The translations under genes and the position numbers were made by a program. Below the pieces are notes generated by a model. It was not told the origin of the DNA. It was given only the letters and a program-made list of their open reading frames with translations, and did no database searches. DNA of 64,000 bases from Hymenopellis radicata (lineage: Eukaryota; Basidiomycota; Agaricomycetes; Agaricales; Physalacriaceae). Location: NCBI GenBank assembly GCA_015501595.1, contig JADNRX010000136.1:1-64000 (forward strand), read 5' to 3'. Below, piece by piece: positions 22,911 through 34,883 of this stretch (its first letter is position 1; each line of letters begins with the position of its first letter).

Positions 22911-23527
22911 GAATCGAACAGACTTTCGACATGACACCGACTAAAATGCAACCGAACCAACGGTTGATAAGGCCCTCGGAATACTCGTGGATTCGGTATG
23001 ACTGGACCAGTGGTTCATCGCGTGGATTCGGCATGACTTGACTGGTTCATCGACGTTGCCTATCTGGACTGCCATCTAGCACCACATCAACACTCCCGAC
23101 GGTTAATGGCGCGTCTACGCGTTTTAGGTCTCGCTTCCCGGCCTTCGCATCATACCTTTCGGACATCAAGCATCGGTATGTCTCTCTCTGTCTTTATTTT
23201 CATTCTTCCCCGCCGGACCTTTCTTCATTTCGACTATTGTGGTACACTTGGTTCAGTTCGACTTCCTTCCTCGACTGGTTCTTCTAGTGGGATTTATGTA
23301 CAGGATCTGTTTCGATATTCTCTTATGATCACTCATTTCAACCATTATTGTTCCTGCTCTCATTGGACTCGATAGTTGCCACTCTTTTCTTGACTTTGCT
23401 CTGGGCCTGGTCATGGTCTCGATCTCGTGCATGACGGTGGATCTTCTTCGACTCGCAGCCGTGGATCTTGTGCGGGTTCTGTATGGGATCGTACATTGAC
23501 TTGGACTTGTGGCCTGGACTGGGAGCT
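22911..23527 (+). repeat. Dispersed repeat R1, copy 2
   Basis: Direct copy of 14659-15251. It is joined without a gap to the phosphofructokinase fragment that starts at 23529. In copy 1 the same repeat lies downstream of the kinase gene, so the order of the two pieces is swapped. Confidence 0.75.
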
Positions 23528-23528
23528 T

Positions 23529-24685
23529 ATGAGACAACATGGCCTTATATACGCATATTGAACGTCGGAGAGAAGATCATGGTCAACGATATCAACGGTT
23601 ACCTTCAATCCCGAATCGTCTTCTTCATGAACATCCACAACCGGTATAGAACAATCTATTTTGCACGGGTACGTGAATTTCTTCGCCCTCAATTGCAGCC
23701 ATTTTAATATGTTGCTAGTCTGGGCAATCCCTGATTGAACATTCATACAAAGCGGCTCCACGCGGGGTGGGAGTACGCAGAGAAGTTGAAGGAATTCGTA
23801 TTGCAGCGCCGAGCAAAGAGTCTCGAACAGCGCGGATTGACTGCTCAATCTGAACGGCTCGTGGTATGTAGGCGCCAAGAAGACGTGACCACACAATGAA
23901 TCTCAATAACAGATATGGACTTCTACGCGCCGACGCGCGCACCACACAGCCTGGCCATTTCTCCAGAATACTCCTCAGCTCCCCTATCCGAATCCCACGA
24001 TTACCGTTTCATCTGACGAAGACGCATTATCTTTCGAAGTGGACAGTACTGAAGTAACTCCGACGGGTACGCCCCATACAGAAACACCACCTGGGAAACC
24101 CAAGTCCACGCCTAGCACTCTGAATCGAAAAGCCTCAAATGTCAGAGATCAACCCTGGTATCTGGGATGGCCTGTCGCCAGATCAAGCGCGCAAATATTA
24201 CCCTCAAGACTGGGAACGCTTCGTGAAGGATCCATACGCGTTCAGAGCTCCCGTGCAGAAAGCTCAGCGGTTAGTGAAATCCCCGTCTCGTAGTAAAATG
24301 CTTGACTAATAACGCTTCTTTTTCCTTAGTACGCCTCGAGCCAATCCTCACGAGAGACCGAGGATCTGCTGATCATTGGGCACGCCTCTGTTATCCGCTG
24401 TCTTCTCGCCTACCTCATTGGTCTTCCCGCCTCTGAGATTCCCGCTATTGAGATTGCGCGCGGCGACCTGCTCGAGGTCGTGCCGGCATCGTACGGGGTG
24501 CACAGCCAGGCGTTCCATTTTTGGGACGGGCCCGGAAGGCGGGGCGACGAGGACGCAGAGGCGACGGATAAGGACGAGAACAACTTTTACGAGAACTATG
24601 CTGAAGACACGAAAGGGAAGCGTAAGACCATGGCGCATGACCCAGCAATTGAATTGTCAGCATAACCATCGCCTGTAACCAGTAT
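23529..24685 (+). pseudogene. 5'-truncated duplicate of the phosphofructokinase gene
   Basis: Near-identical to 12711-13915, including introns. It begins abruptly inside exon 4 at ATGAGACAAC and ends at the AGTAT word after the stop codon. Small deletions break the reading frame: at the start of exon 5 (around 23755-23765), in exon 6 (around 24124 and 24255-24265) and in exon 7 (around 24349). The kinase domain start and P-loop are absent. Retained introns show DNA-level duplication. It ends about 20 bases from the stop codon of the NCS1 permease gene. Confidence 0.9.
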
Positions 24686-24707
24686 CATTCAAATTTTTGT
24701 ATCAACG

Positions 24708-27181
24708 CTAGACCACAGGCCGAGTGTCGTACTCATTCTTGTCTTTGGTGTCACTCCTTTCCTGGTGGGTAAAGCTCTCAACCGAGCGATCATCTGCGGT
24801 CTCAACTTCATGGGATAAATCGACCTCCTCGAAGGACGATGCCATGCCCGGCACGGGGAAGACATAGTTGAGCCCAATATAAACGAGAGAGGAGACGCCA
24901 AAGCCTGTGAAGAAGGACATTTCGTAAATCCGAGTCGCAGCCAGAGGCACAGAGCGCCCCGCTAAACGGGAACGGAAACGGATTCCAAGTTAGTATGGGG
25001 GAGGGGGCGGGCGCCGAGACTCAACTTGCTCCTGCGAACCCTACGACATTGATCAGGATCCCGGCGATGTATGCGACGTACGCGCTGTGTACAAATCGGG
25101 GTTCATTTAGTAAGTATCGGGCTGTGCGAATGAACTCTAACCGGAAGTTGAACCCGAATGTATACCAATACCAGCCGTCAGGTTTGGTATGGTAAAGGTC
25201 CGCGACGCGGTAGTGGCCTCGATGAATGAGATAGTAGTCCGTGATCTTGAAAGACAAGAATTAGGTCTAATTAACAGACGCGCAGTAACATCCAAGCCAC
25301 AAACCATGACACCGGCTATCGAGCTCAAGAACACAGAGTACGCGGATAGATAAGAAGTGAAACTGTTGCTACTCTGCAAGACTATCCGCGAGCGTGTGAG
25401 AGCACAGGTCTACTGTATGTGACGGAAGTAAAGAAGAACGTACGTTTCCAGGGTAGCATGCACAGACCGACGATGGCAGCGATGTATCCGCCGCGCCTGA
25501 TATTCTGGACAAGTTGAGTATTATACGATGGTGTTAACGGGATCAAACCTACAATGTAGCGGGGAAGAGCGCAGTCAGGTCGCATCCCGCACTGATTGAA
25601 TTTGCAGAAATGTTGGTTCTAAAGCGGTAATATTAACACTGCTTCTCCCCAACTTGACGTCGTGCCAAGGACGTACCCGAGCTAGACAGACGGAAAAAGA
25701 ACGTCAACATCATGACGTCGAGAACAGCATAGAAAAGATACCTGAGCAATGATGAAGGACGCGGAGATGAACCAAACCTAGTAGAGCGTAAGACCGCGGG
25801 GAGAATGAAACACCACCCACTCACCCCAAAACGTGTCGCGCCAGACGGCCCATCGTCCAAAAAGCGCGCCAGCAGATCGATGGGGGACCAAACCGCATCC
25901 CCATATATCTTCTCAGACGACGAGCTCACGACGATGCCCACAAAACTGACAAGCGAGAACGTCACCGGCACGGATATGAGCTGCGGCCACAGGGCCGCAG
26001 ACGGACGCTGCGCGCGCGACGCAAAGTCCGGCGCGTTTCTGCGGTGCAGTTTGAGCACGCCAAACGCAAGGCGACGCGTGATGCAACAACGTACGTGACA
26101 AGGGTGGCCATATTGCTGATGCACGACATCAGACTCGACACCATCGCCCAGCCCAGCTCCGACCCGTGTACGCCTGACGGCTGGCTCAAGATGGGCCCGA
26201 CGCCCTTTGCCTTGACGATGCACCATACGAAGAACGTGAGCCCGCGGCCGGCGCGACGAACGCCTTGACCGTGAACAGGTGGCGGCTAAAACGCGTCGTT
26301 AGACCATGGAGATAAAAGAATATAGTGCGGGCACTTGCATTTGATGAATCGGAAACCATATAGCGGGCAGGGAGATCAGCCAGAAGAGGAAGAAGGCCAT
26401 AAAGTCCTTGGTCGTCGTCCCAGAGGATGCAGGGAGGTGATTGGCTGGATAAGACCGCGTCCGTGAACGGAGCGAGGGAGGAGATCAGAGGACGCACGGA
26501 TGGAGTTGACGCTGGGCCACATTGATCTGAGCATCACCAACATACAGCTGCCACCAATGCTCGCTTGGACGCCGTACCATATGCTACGTCCTAGAATCAA
26601 CTAGCAAAAACTATTTGGCAAGTCACTTACCATGCCATCGCGCCACGATTAAACGTGCACCACAGACTCCCGTAAAGACCGAAACTCGTCCGCGCGACCA
26701 CAGGGAATGTGACGTGGAAGACGGCTCCAGGCCTCGCATTGAGGACGATAAACGGCGCGACGACGCCATAGCCTACCCAAACGCAGATCCATGCTTGCCA
26801 CCACGACAATTTATTCTGCACCATCGAAGAAACAATCATCCATCTGTGGAGAAACGCATAAAGCTCGATCGCACTCCAACGACACGGTGCAAACGCACGT
26901 ATTGATGTTGAAACTGTCCGCAATCCAGCTGCGATCGTGACAGTGTGAACTTGACGGGGGGCATGTACACAAAGTTTAAGCACGCACAACGCGAAGAAGT
27001 TGATCGCCTTCCACGTTCTCTTCTCTGGGCCGACTGGGAGAAGATCTTCATTCTATAACAACGTTCAATAGGGTAGCACAAGTGTGCGTGATAAGATATG
27101 GATGCTCACGCTGAGGAAGATGTCCTTTTGACTCAATCCTGGCGGATGGGATACTTCTAGTCGCTTCAGAATTCGGCTCAT
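24708..27181 (-). CDS. NCS1-family nucleobase/allantoin-type permease
   Basis: Twelve-helix plasma-membrane cotransporter of the NCS1 (Fur/Dal4-like) family, importing uracil, allantoin, cytosine, thiamine or a related compound. Starts at the ATG at 27181 ([10 protein letters not shown]), followed by [20 protein letters not shown] and [13 protein letters not shown]. Then come [55 protein letters not shown] and [18 protein letters not shown]. Further exons carry [38 protein letters not shown] and a C-terminus ending EYDTRPVV at 24708. About twelve exons. Two one-base losses break the frame: the C-run at 26241-26243 between KAFVAPAAG and LTFFVW, and the G-run at 25561-25564 at LFPRY. If they are sequence errors the gene is intact; otherwise it is a recent pseudogene. 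Confidence 0.88.
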
Positions 27182-27822
27182 CGTCGTCGTGATCCAACCT
27201 GAGAAGAGAAAAGTTCGCAGGCCATTTTAAGCAAAGACTAGAACGTATATGGCCGCGGCGCATGAAGATAAAGACCTGGGGGCCACATGGTACTCGTTGA
27301 TATTAATATCATTGATAAGGGAGTAGCAGTCACGAAGTCGGTTGGCGGTCACTGTAACGACACGCGATCACGTTTCCACTTGAGCGCGTTCCCTATGTAT
27401 CTGGAATAATAAATCAGCGTTTCCAAGCCAAGCCAAGTAGCTTGCGGTACCTTGATGACAAGTTGCTATCTCAGGATGTCTTTGCTTCATTGTCGTCGAT
27501 GTGGTATAATCCCAAGTGATTCTCGGGTGGTGAGTAAATATATAATTGGTTATATGATTCTAGTTGTACACGAGAGAATGCAGCAAAACACCCGAAGAAC
27601 ATACTTGCGGTAAATGCGTGCACGATAGCAAGGAATAGCATGGAGTGATAGATAAACATAAACCAAAATATGTGCGATGAAGAGGAAAATGCAAAGGAGG
27701 CGACGGAGAAGAAGAAAACAAGCCCATGCAAGAGACTGATGCGATACAAGTGTGAATGATGCAAAGTGTACGCAGGATTATGCGATAAATAATGGATCGG
27801 ATGTGAATATATTGCATGTAGA
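27182..27822. other. Region between NCS1 permease and KEN-box gene
   Basis: Promoter region of the permease and the 3' flank of the KEN-box gene, both transcribed on the minus strand. A hydrophobic minus-strand frame continuing to 27471 is read-through in a non-coding frame and is not called. Confidence 0.4.
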
Positions 27823-28702
27823 TTATGCGGTGGCAGGACTGGGGATGTCAAGACGAGGGACAGATGCGGATCTTGTGACTTTGGGCATGCGGATGGGAGA
27901 TGGGGACGCAAAGGTAAATGAATGATAGAGTTGTTTGCGTTCGGGGGTGGAGAACGTTGTGGGTTCTTGAGAGTGTGAGCGGCTGGACTCGAGTCCGACG
28001 CTGGCAGGAGTGAAGAGATCGTGTAGCTCTGGCTCTTGAGATACCTCCTACCAACTCTGGTCAGTAAGAATATCCGAGGATCGCGGTAACCATCAATTAC
28101 CTTGACAAACTGCAATTTCGCTTCCTCGGTTTCTTCTGGCTCTTCCTCGAGCCAGGTGAGTGGTGTACACTGGGAGAATGCCTGGGAGACGTCGGCCAAA
28201 GGCTTAACTGTGAGGTCGTAGCACTTTGAATCAATCTCTGCTTGAGTGAGGACTTTCTCTGCCTCGCCTTCCTCCTCGACCTTGGGCATTGGCGAGGGCG
28301 CTCGGGAGGAGCGCTTCCTAGCGGTGCCACTCGTCTTAGCCTCCTTCTTTCCGAGGTCTTTCCTTTGCGAGTGGCTGATGCCGACGACAGCGGCTTACGT
28401 TTCTTCGGTTCAGGCTCCGGATCCTCCTTCATCTTCTTGACCTCGATAGGTGCCAGGGCCTTGACTGAGGAGATGCTATTCTTGCGCTTTTTACCCGTGG
28501 CACTAGTGCTCGGGCCTGAGCGCTCGCCGGTGAGCGGGTGCAAGTTTTCCTTGTCCGCTTCAACGACGAGAGTCGTGATGGTGTTTATGACGTTGGATGT
28601 CGTTGCAGTCATGGTGGTGAGTGTATTGGTCGTTGCTGTCGTAGCGCTAGGCGCTGGGTCGGTGGGGGTATCTTGGAAAATGGTGAACGTTCGAGCAGCC
28701 AT
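27823..28702 (-). CDS. Basic, KEN-box-containing protein, probably cell-cycle regulated
   Basis: Starts MAARTFTIFQDTP at 28702. A Thr/Ala-rich stretch is followed by EADKENLHPL, a KEN box of the type read by the APC/C ubiquitin ligase, then lysine/arginine clusters resembling nuclear localisation signals (TGKKRKNS, PEPKKRKPLS). After a one-base frame break near 28357, the protein continues to VLTQAEIDSKCYDLTVKPLA and TPLTWLEEEPEETEEAKLQF. An intron at about 28040-28100 leads to a second exon ending SVPRLDIPSPATA at 27823. No enzyme domain. A nuclear regulator degraded at mitotic exit is a plausible inference. I do not recognise an orthologue. Confidence 0.7.
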
Positions 28703-29879
28703 GACGTGGTTGGTATGTGGTATTTTTTTAGTGGACAAAGGACGTGAAGAGAGTGGTGAGAGCGGGCCTTGTACGATGAGCAAGACGAGGAGGACGATGT
28801 CGCCGAGGTTGATGAACGAAGGCAAAGGCCAAGATGCAAAACCGCTTAAATGATGGCCGGGCACGACTAAACCAAATATCCCACAACAACGCGACTTTTC
28901 GCGTAATAAAACGTGACCGCTAACCCTAGCGGGTTTGCATCCGAAGACTTAGACCGACGATCATGGAGTTGGCTACTGTCAGACACCCGACTGCAGAGGC
29001 CCAAGGCCGCCGTCTGAAGCAGCACTGGATTAGCGGCTCATTAGCCTACTCTACATTACGATCCTTAATAGTCGGTTGGCTATCGTTCCCGTTCCCGGCG
29101 TTCCGAACTCGGACGACGATTAATTGCTTATTACCATTCCGCCATAGTCTGCGGTCTGGCCGCCGCGGGTGTTCTTCAAAGTCAGTGCCACGCCCATGTA
29201 TTCAATTTTGGCTTACAGATCACCGTAAAAGCTATCCCCTAATGCACCATTTGAGGCGCGCTCCAATGTCTTGCCCCCCCGCGCAGCCAAAGTCTCTAGC
29301 CTGAAGAGGAGCATGCTATCATCGCACTCACGACTTCCTCCTCTTCAACAGATGCATGCCTTCCTACCAGCCCTGCACAATATTCCAATACACCTATCTC
29401 AGACTAAAAGTCACAGGTACCTTCTATGCCCAGAAAATCCGATATTTGTCTCGGACTTCCAAGAACCGACCGTTTTCACAATTCGCTCGCCTGATCGCTT
29501 GTGTCGTCCAGATCGGGGGTTTGAATCGTCTTCTTCTATTTCTGGTCTGTTCCGCAAAAGTGGATTTAGATCTATTCAAACGATCATTCCCTCTTTCCTC
29601 GACTTACTTATATGCCAATGTCTGAAGGGCTTCATCATCACTCCCTCTCGGGCTACCCTGTGCGACACCATTCCTGACGACCTGCGACGCCAATATCCAA
29701 CGCCTGCCTTAAACCGCGCGTTCGGTGAGTATTTGTCACACACCTCATGTTCTCCATGCTCCAAAGGAGTGTCTGTCACGTTTGATCCAAGCGAGCTTGG
29801 GTTTATTAAGAGGCTTCACTCGTTCAGTTATGTCTCGCCAGGGCGCTGACCTCCATTCTCTTAGATTCTTCTTCCGTTC
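28703..29879. other. Divergent promoter region of the KEN-box gene and the kinase
   Basis: The two neighbouring genes are transcribed away from each other across nearly 1.2 kb. Plus-strand open frames at 28963-29304 and 29271-29849 lack motifs; parts may be leader sequence or short upstream frames of the kinase transcript. Confidence 0.35.
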
Positions 29880-31950
29880 ATGCCTTCCAAACCTTCCTCG
29901 TCGCCTTCAAACCACCCGCCCATTGGTACCGTCATTGATGATGGTTCATTAGAGCTCGTCGAGGTCCTCGGTGTTGGAGGCTACGGCGTCGTCTACCGCG
30001 CAGAAGATACCTTTTCCTCCTCCCCCAAGTCGTACGCCGTCAAGTGTCTAAGTCACTCATATAGTCACTCCTCTCGACAACGTCAGCTTCACATACGAGA
30101 GATCACCCTACACCAGATCGCCAGTGCCCACCCCAATGTCGTATCCCTTCACCGCGTCGTCGAGGACCATCGACATATGTACATCATCATGGACTACGCA
30201 CCCGACCACGACCTCTTCTCGCAAATTCTGCATAGCTGCCGATATCTCGGTCAGGACCATCTTATCAGGCATGTGTTCTTGCAGTTGCTCGACGCCGTCG
30301 AGTATTGTCACACTTTGGGTATCTACCACCGCGACTTGAAGCCCGAGAACGTGCTGTGTTTCGACAACGGTCTGCGTGTCGCCATTACGGACTTTGGTCT
30401 AGCGACGACGGACAAGGTCAGCTCAGAGTTTCGCACGGGCAGCGTGTATCATATGAGTCCAGGTACGGGGTTTACCCTTTTTAAAGTGAAAGGGCGCTAA
30501 TCGCACGTTTACAGAGTGCCAGGGTGGAGAGTTCGCTCTATCCGGGACATATTCCCGATGGCCAACGACGTCTGGTCGCTCGGCATCATTCTCCTCAATC
30601 TGGCCACTGGCCGCAACCCGTGGAAGTCCGCCACCGTTACGGATCCTACTTTCCAAGCCTATCTCCGCGACCCCCAGAACTTCCTACCGACAGTGCTTCC
30701 CATTTCCCAAGAGATTAACGCTGTGCTGGTCCGGATGCTGGACGTGGATTGGACGCAGAGGATGACTTTACCAGAGCTGCGTCAGGCGATCGACGACGTG
30801 ACTACATTCTATTGCGAGGATGCCGTGTTTGAGGGTAGCATGGCGCGCTGCTCTTGGGAGGCAGAGATGGATGTCGATTCGGAGCAGGAGGCTGCGCCGG
30901 CCAGGTCTCTTCACGTCGAGCCCGGCTCATGCTGGAGCTCAGACACTGATTCGGACATCATCTTCGCCAGTCCAACTACGGCAGTGGAGTCGGGTTACGA
31001 GCAGGTGTTGGCGCAGGAGGATACCTCGTGTACGACTCTCTGGACCGAGAGCAGTTCCGACACGAGGTCGCTGTTTGTCCGGCCACGAACACCTGCATCA
31101 TCACGCTCCCTGCTCTCGCCTTGCAACTCCGGCTCGGGGTATTCCTTCCCTCTAACACCGAGCAGTTTCGAGACGTCGTTTACGGATAAGGCGAAGATCG
31201 CCGACACACCTCATAGCAGGCTTCCCTCACTATCAACACAAACTTATCTCCTTCAAATTACTACGGCAACAATCTCAGCATGACGTCCTACATTACGGAC
31301 TCTTCCGTCATGCACACTGCCGTGGATTACGATCCTTACGATTCCTCTTTCTTTCTCTCACGCGTCGAGACGCCATCGTCTAAATTATCCATCGCCATGC
31401 CAGAGTCTGTGATTCTGAACGCGAGCTATTCGTCCGACAAGGAGATGTCGTCCCCTCTGTCTACTCTGCGGCGGGATTGTCGCAGGACTCGCGCTACTCG
31501 TCGACGAGGAGCTTCTTCGAGATTGCGACAGAGGGGCGGACCGAGGCGCGGTCGTCGATGGAGCTGCATGTGCACCCACAGCGCATCTCGTTCCGACACT
31601 CGTCTTCGTCCTCCACCTCGGACGACCTGACTCCTCCCATGTCTTTGGCGCCTCCAAAACAATTCAAGCTTCTTCGGAACCGCACCAAGAGCAAGATATG
31701 CGGTCTGTTCCCGCGCTCGCGCTCTCCGTCCCCGGCGCCTCCGCTTCCCACGAAGGTGGATGTGTCCCCGCGCGAGCCGTTCTCCGCATTCAGCTTCCAG
31801 CAGACGAGTTCGGGCGAGATAGAGACGTGGCCCGGGCTCATTGTTCAACAACCAAAACCTGTCCACGCCGACCGCGCGCAGCGCTCGGCGTTTCGCTCGC
31901 GGCCGTGGTTTTTGCCGAGCAAGCTTTTTTCTGCCAACTTGGGGGGTTGA
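29880..31950 (+). CDS. Serine/threonine protein kinase, Ran1/Ksp1-like
   Basis: Cytosolic or nuclear kinase of the fungal Ran1/Pat1-Ksp1-Sks1 group, usually linked to nutrient signalling and the choice between growth and meiosis or filamentation. The N-lobe has GVGGYGVVYRAED and SYAVKCL. The catalytic loop is YHRDLKPENVL, the metal-binding motif TDFGLAT, and the activation segment GSVYHMSPE. After an intron at about 30461-30513 come NDVWSLGIILLNLATGRNPW and LPTVLPISQEINAVLVRML. A long Ser/Pro-rich tail follows, with SRYSSTRSFFEIATEG, ending at 31950. Three one-base losses interrupt the frame: the C-run at 30554-30556, the A-run at 31240-31242 and the G-run at 31441. Each added base restores continuity, so sequence error is likely. 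Confidence 0.85.
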
Positions 31951-32353
31951 GGCTGCCGAAGGCAGACAATTGTATACATACGCTTCGTCATTCATTTACA
32001 TTCGTAGACACTCGGGTTTCCTCATCATGTATGTATTTTATGTATATCAGTCGGGATTGATGCTTGTATTACTTGTTGGTGCTTTTGTGAGATTGAAGTA
32101 TTTGCTTGAGTTTGATTTAGACTTTGGCCGGTTACCGAATTCGGAATGAGCCTTCAAGCTTCAACGCCTGGTGGATTGTTCAATAGTAACGTAGCAACCG
32201 TTCGCCTCATGGCAAACGCATTTCCTAGAGCCCTGTCGATCATTGACCAAATATGGTCGGCCACACCATGGATGGTCCCAGAGTTCGCAGGGTCGACGAC
32301 AATGGCGAGAGGCCATTTCTCATTATGCATAGTGTGGACGCCATTGCTGCGAG
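31951..32353. other. Intergenic between the kinase and the next gene
   Basis: 3' region of the kinase and upstream region of the next plus-strand gene. No further coding feature was supported. Confidence 0.35.
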
Positions 32354-32361
32354 TATATAAG
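32354..32361 (+). promoter_or_regulatory. TATA box
   Basis: TATATAAG lies 71 bases before the first ATG at 32432 and has a GC-rich flank (GGAGCGCGGG). Position and sequence fit a core promoter for the gene at 32432-33102. Confidence 0.55.
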
Positions 32362-32431
32362 GAGCGCGGGCCCATATGTCTAACCCACAGAGTGCCCCCT
32401 CGATCCAATTCCACCACATCCTCACAAAGTC

Positions 32432-33102
32432 ATGTCTATCAAACTATGGACGCGTAGCTCCCTCCACCCATACGCCCGTCGCCTCGCATGCTCGACCTTT
32501 CTCGGGGACCGGTGCGTAACCACGAAATAAATTTAAAACCCCATTTGCTCACATTGCGCGCGCAGAACGAAGAAAAGGAAAAGCGTGCCCCGCTTCTTTC
32601 GTGCATTTCTCTCCCGGGAAGCGCGCAACAACTGCCTGCCTCCAGCTTGTCCGACGAGGACGACGAGATCATCCTCTACCCCCGCGCTAAACGCGCCAAG
32701 ACTGGCACCCACGAAACCGCTCGCGACAATACATCCTCTCCCCCACCCCGTCATCTCGACGAAAACGTCCGCCCACTCTTCACCGAGTACAAGGATAACG
32801 CACCTCGTCCTGCAAACGACGAGCACGACCCGGGCTTCGTCATCTGGGCAGACGGCGGCATGAACATTCCGCCACCCGAGGAGCGGTCTGAGCGCAAGCC
32901 ATTCGCCGTGCTGTACCAGGACGAGTCGCACGAGGTGTTCGAGATCGACGAGCCACTGAGCGTCCTCCCCTCGTCGTCGTTGTTGCTCTGGGATGCGGCG
33001 CCGGCGTCGCAGGCAGGTGAAATATCGCCAATTGTTACGCCACGGTTGATGGGCTTCACGTCGGACCAGCAGAGTCTGTTTGATACTCTGACCCAGTGGT
33101 AA
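32432..33102 (+). CDS. Small acidic protein with a nuclear-signal-like cluster, unknown function
   Basis: The first ATG after the TATA box gives MSIKLWTRSSLHPYARRLAC and LGDR, then an intron (donor about 32513, acceptor about 32565). The second exon reads into the long frame SLSDEDDEIILYPRAKRAKT, HDPGFVIWADGGMNIPPPEE and KPFAVLYQDESHEVFEIDEP, with the stop at 33102. The two parts are joined in frame only if the A-run at 32579-32582 has five bases instead of four. Alternatively translation starts at 32488. No known domain. Confidence 0.6.
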
Positions 33103-33384
33103 TCTCCGTTGCGATATATATTGAAAGAAGCTGTTCCATAATGTAAAAGTTCGTGTATACTTAGTTATTAGTCCTGTGCGGAAAGTGTAGTGGTTCCTGA
33201 AATTTAGAGCAGGTCATGAGAAATATGGAATGGAAATGCCTTCGTTGACAGTCGGTCCTTTGACTTTGACAAGAAATTGAATGAGAAGGTGACAGAACAA
33301 AGAAAACAACCGGATCAAGACCGGGAATTAGGAGTACACCGTATTATGTGACTGCGATCGGAAGGCCGCCCCAGACAGTACGCC
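33103..33384. other. Convergent 3' region
   Basis: Spacer between convergent genes. AT-rich, no coding feature. Confidence 0.35.
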
Positions 33385-34739
33385 CTAGAAAGCAGAGTGA
33401 GAGCGAGAACTCGCGTCGTCAACGAATATAACCTTACGCTTCTTATTCCTGATGTCCAGGAGGTTTCTATTACGCGTCGACAGCATTCCGCTCTTCGCGG
33501 AGTTTAACAGGGATTCCCTGACCGTCGACGAACACAAGCATTCATATTGGTCGCACTCCTCGTATCGCTCGTGGATGCGAATTGTCACGCGGTGGAGATG
33601 CGGCACTTCCGCGATGAGCTGGTCCAGCTTGGTCCACTCAGGTGTCGAGTCTCCCACTATGATGATTTCCAGGTCAAGTGTCTCGAGAGATTCAGGGAAT
33701 CTCGAGATTGGCACGAAAACGGGGTCTCCGGGACAGTCAGAAATGAAATGCAGGTGCTTCAAGGACGTGAACGCGCTGAAATCGAACAGTTCTACGATTT
33801 CCTCTGAGACTCAAATCGTCAGTTCATCTCTTGAAAGAGTATAGGAAGGAACTCACGGAGCGTCACGTCAATGGTCAGACTTTGCAACTTTGGTGCTACG
33901 ATGTCCATGATCGCGTCTGCGATAGCGCGCTCAGTGGGATAGTTTATGACGAGCCCCAGTGCTCCAAATTCGGAAGATTGAACGGAAGGTCGACTCTGTC
34001 TTGTACTAGTAAACTGCGCACCGCCTGGTAGACATCAGAACCGGCTAGTACTAACGATACTAGATTGGGGAGAGAAAGACTGTATTTCTCAGTCTCCAAT
34101 GGGTCTGTAAACACCCCGTCTCCACTGCAGATTATGGAGAGTTTCCGTAAAGAGACCCACTTGGAAAGCGTAGCGCCGGTGATTTGTAAACCATCGACAC
34201 CATCTAATGTGAATTCTGTCAACTGGTGCGCGTGTTGCAAGAATTTTTCCATCATAGTGGATAGAGCAGGTACCCTATTGGCGTACAGTCGACCGTGTGT
34301 TCCACCAGAAACGGTGAGGCGGTCTAGTCGGTGAAGAGACTTGAGAATCGTAAAAAGAGTTTCAAATTCCTCCTTAACCTCGGGACGTTCATCACCTGAG
34401 GGTCGCCCAATGTAAATATCGAGGGACGTGTAGAAGCTGGTTAGGCGTGGTGACACCTGAAGGAGTTCGTGGAATTTGTGAATTGTGCGGCCAGCTAGAG
34501 ATCGTAGTTCCCCCGTTGCAGAGTTGAGACTCAAGGGGAGGCATAGCTTGACGTTGGACAAGTGTCTCTGAGATGAGAGATATAGAGCGCTGCAGGCGAG
34601 TCTTGATGCCCGGAAGGAAGGCGTATCATCAATAAAGTCGACAATGTGATCGACGATTTCTTGTGGGATGGGCAGGTCACTGGGTTATGATGAGTCTGTA
34701 GCAGGTAACGGATAGAATATCATACCTGCCGCGATCCAT
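33385..34739 (-). CDS. F-box/LRR-like protein (right)
   Basis: A first exon MDRGS joins, after a short intron, DLPIPQEIVDHIVDFIDD, which is a typical degenerate fungal F-box, followed by SFRASRLACSALYLSSQRH. Leucine-rich segments follow, such as HQLTEFTLDGVDGLQIT and LSLPNLVSLVLAGSDVY. A second intron near 33790-33900 leads to a final exon with FTSLKHLHFISDCPG and ESLETLDLEIIIVG, ending at 33385. Probable substrate receptor of an SCF ubiquitin ligase; target unknown. It is not a close copy of the left F-box-like gene, although both sit beside a copy of gene X. Confidence 0.75.
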
Positions 34740-34883
34740 TTGAGGAGAGGTGGTGGCGGGAAAGAGACAGCTCGTAGCCCCTACGTAACGCCCAGTCATT
34801 GCTTTTAGTCAGCTCACCTGATCGTGAAAAACGCGTTCCTCTTTCTTTCACCACGGTTACGCCACTTGCATGCTTATTCTTCC

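Noticed and set aside
22911..24710. Helitron carrying a captured phosphofructokinase fragment
   Set aside because: Intron-bearing gene capture fits, but I found no convincing 5' TC / 3' CTRR ends with a hairpin; the only CTAG nearby overlaps the permease stop codon.
27471..27822. Hydrophobic minus-strand C-terminus resembling membrane helices
   Set aside because: It arises only by reading through the wrong frame after an unspliced intron; the spliced frame ends at 27823 with a better protein.
28242..28853. 203-codon plus-strand open frame
   Set aside because: It is the complement of the KEN-box gene; its leucine/serine-rich content reflects lysine- and threonine-rich codons on the other strand.
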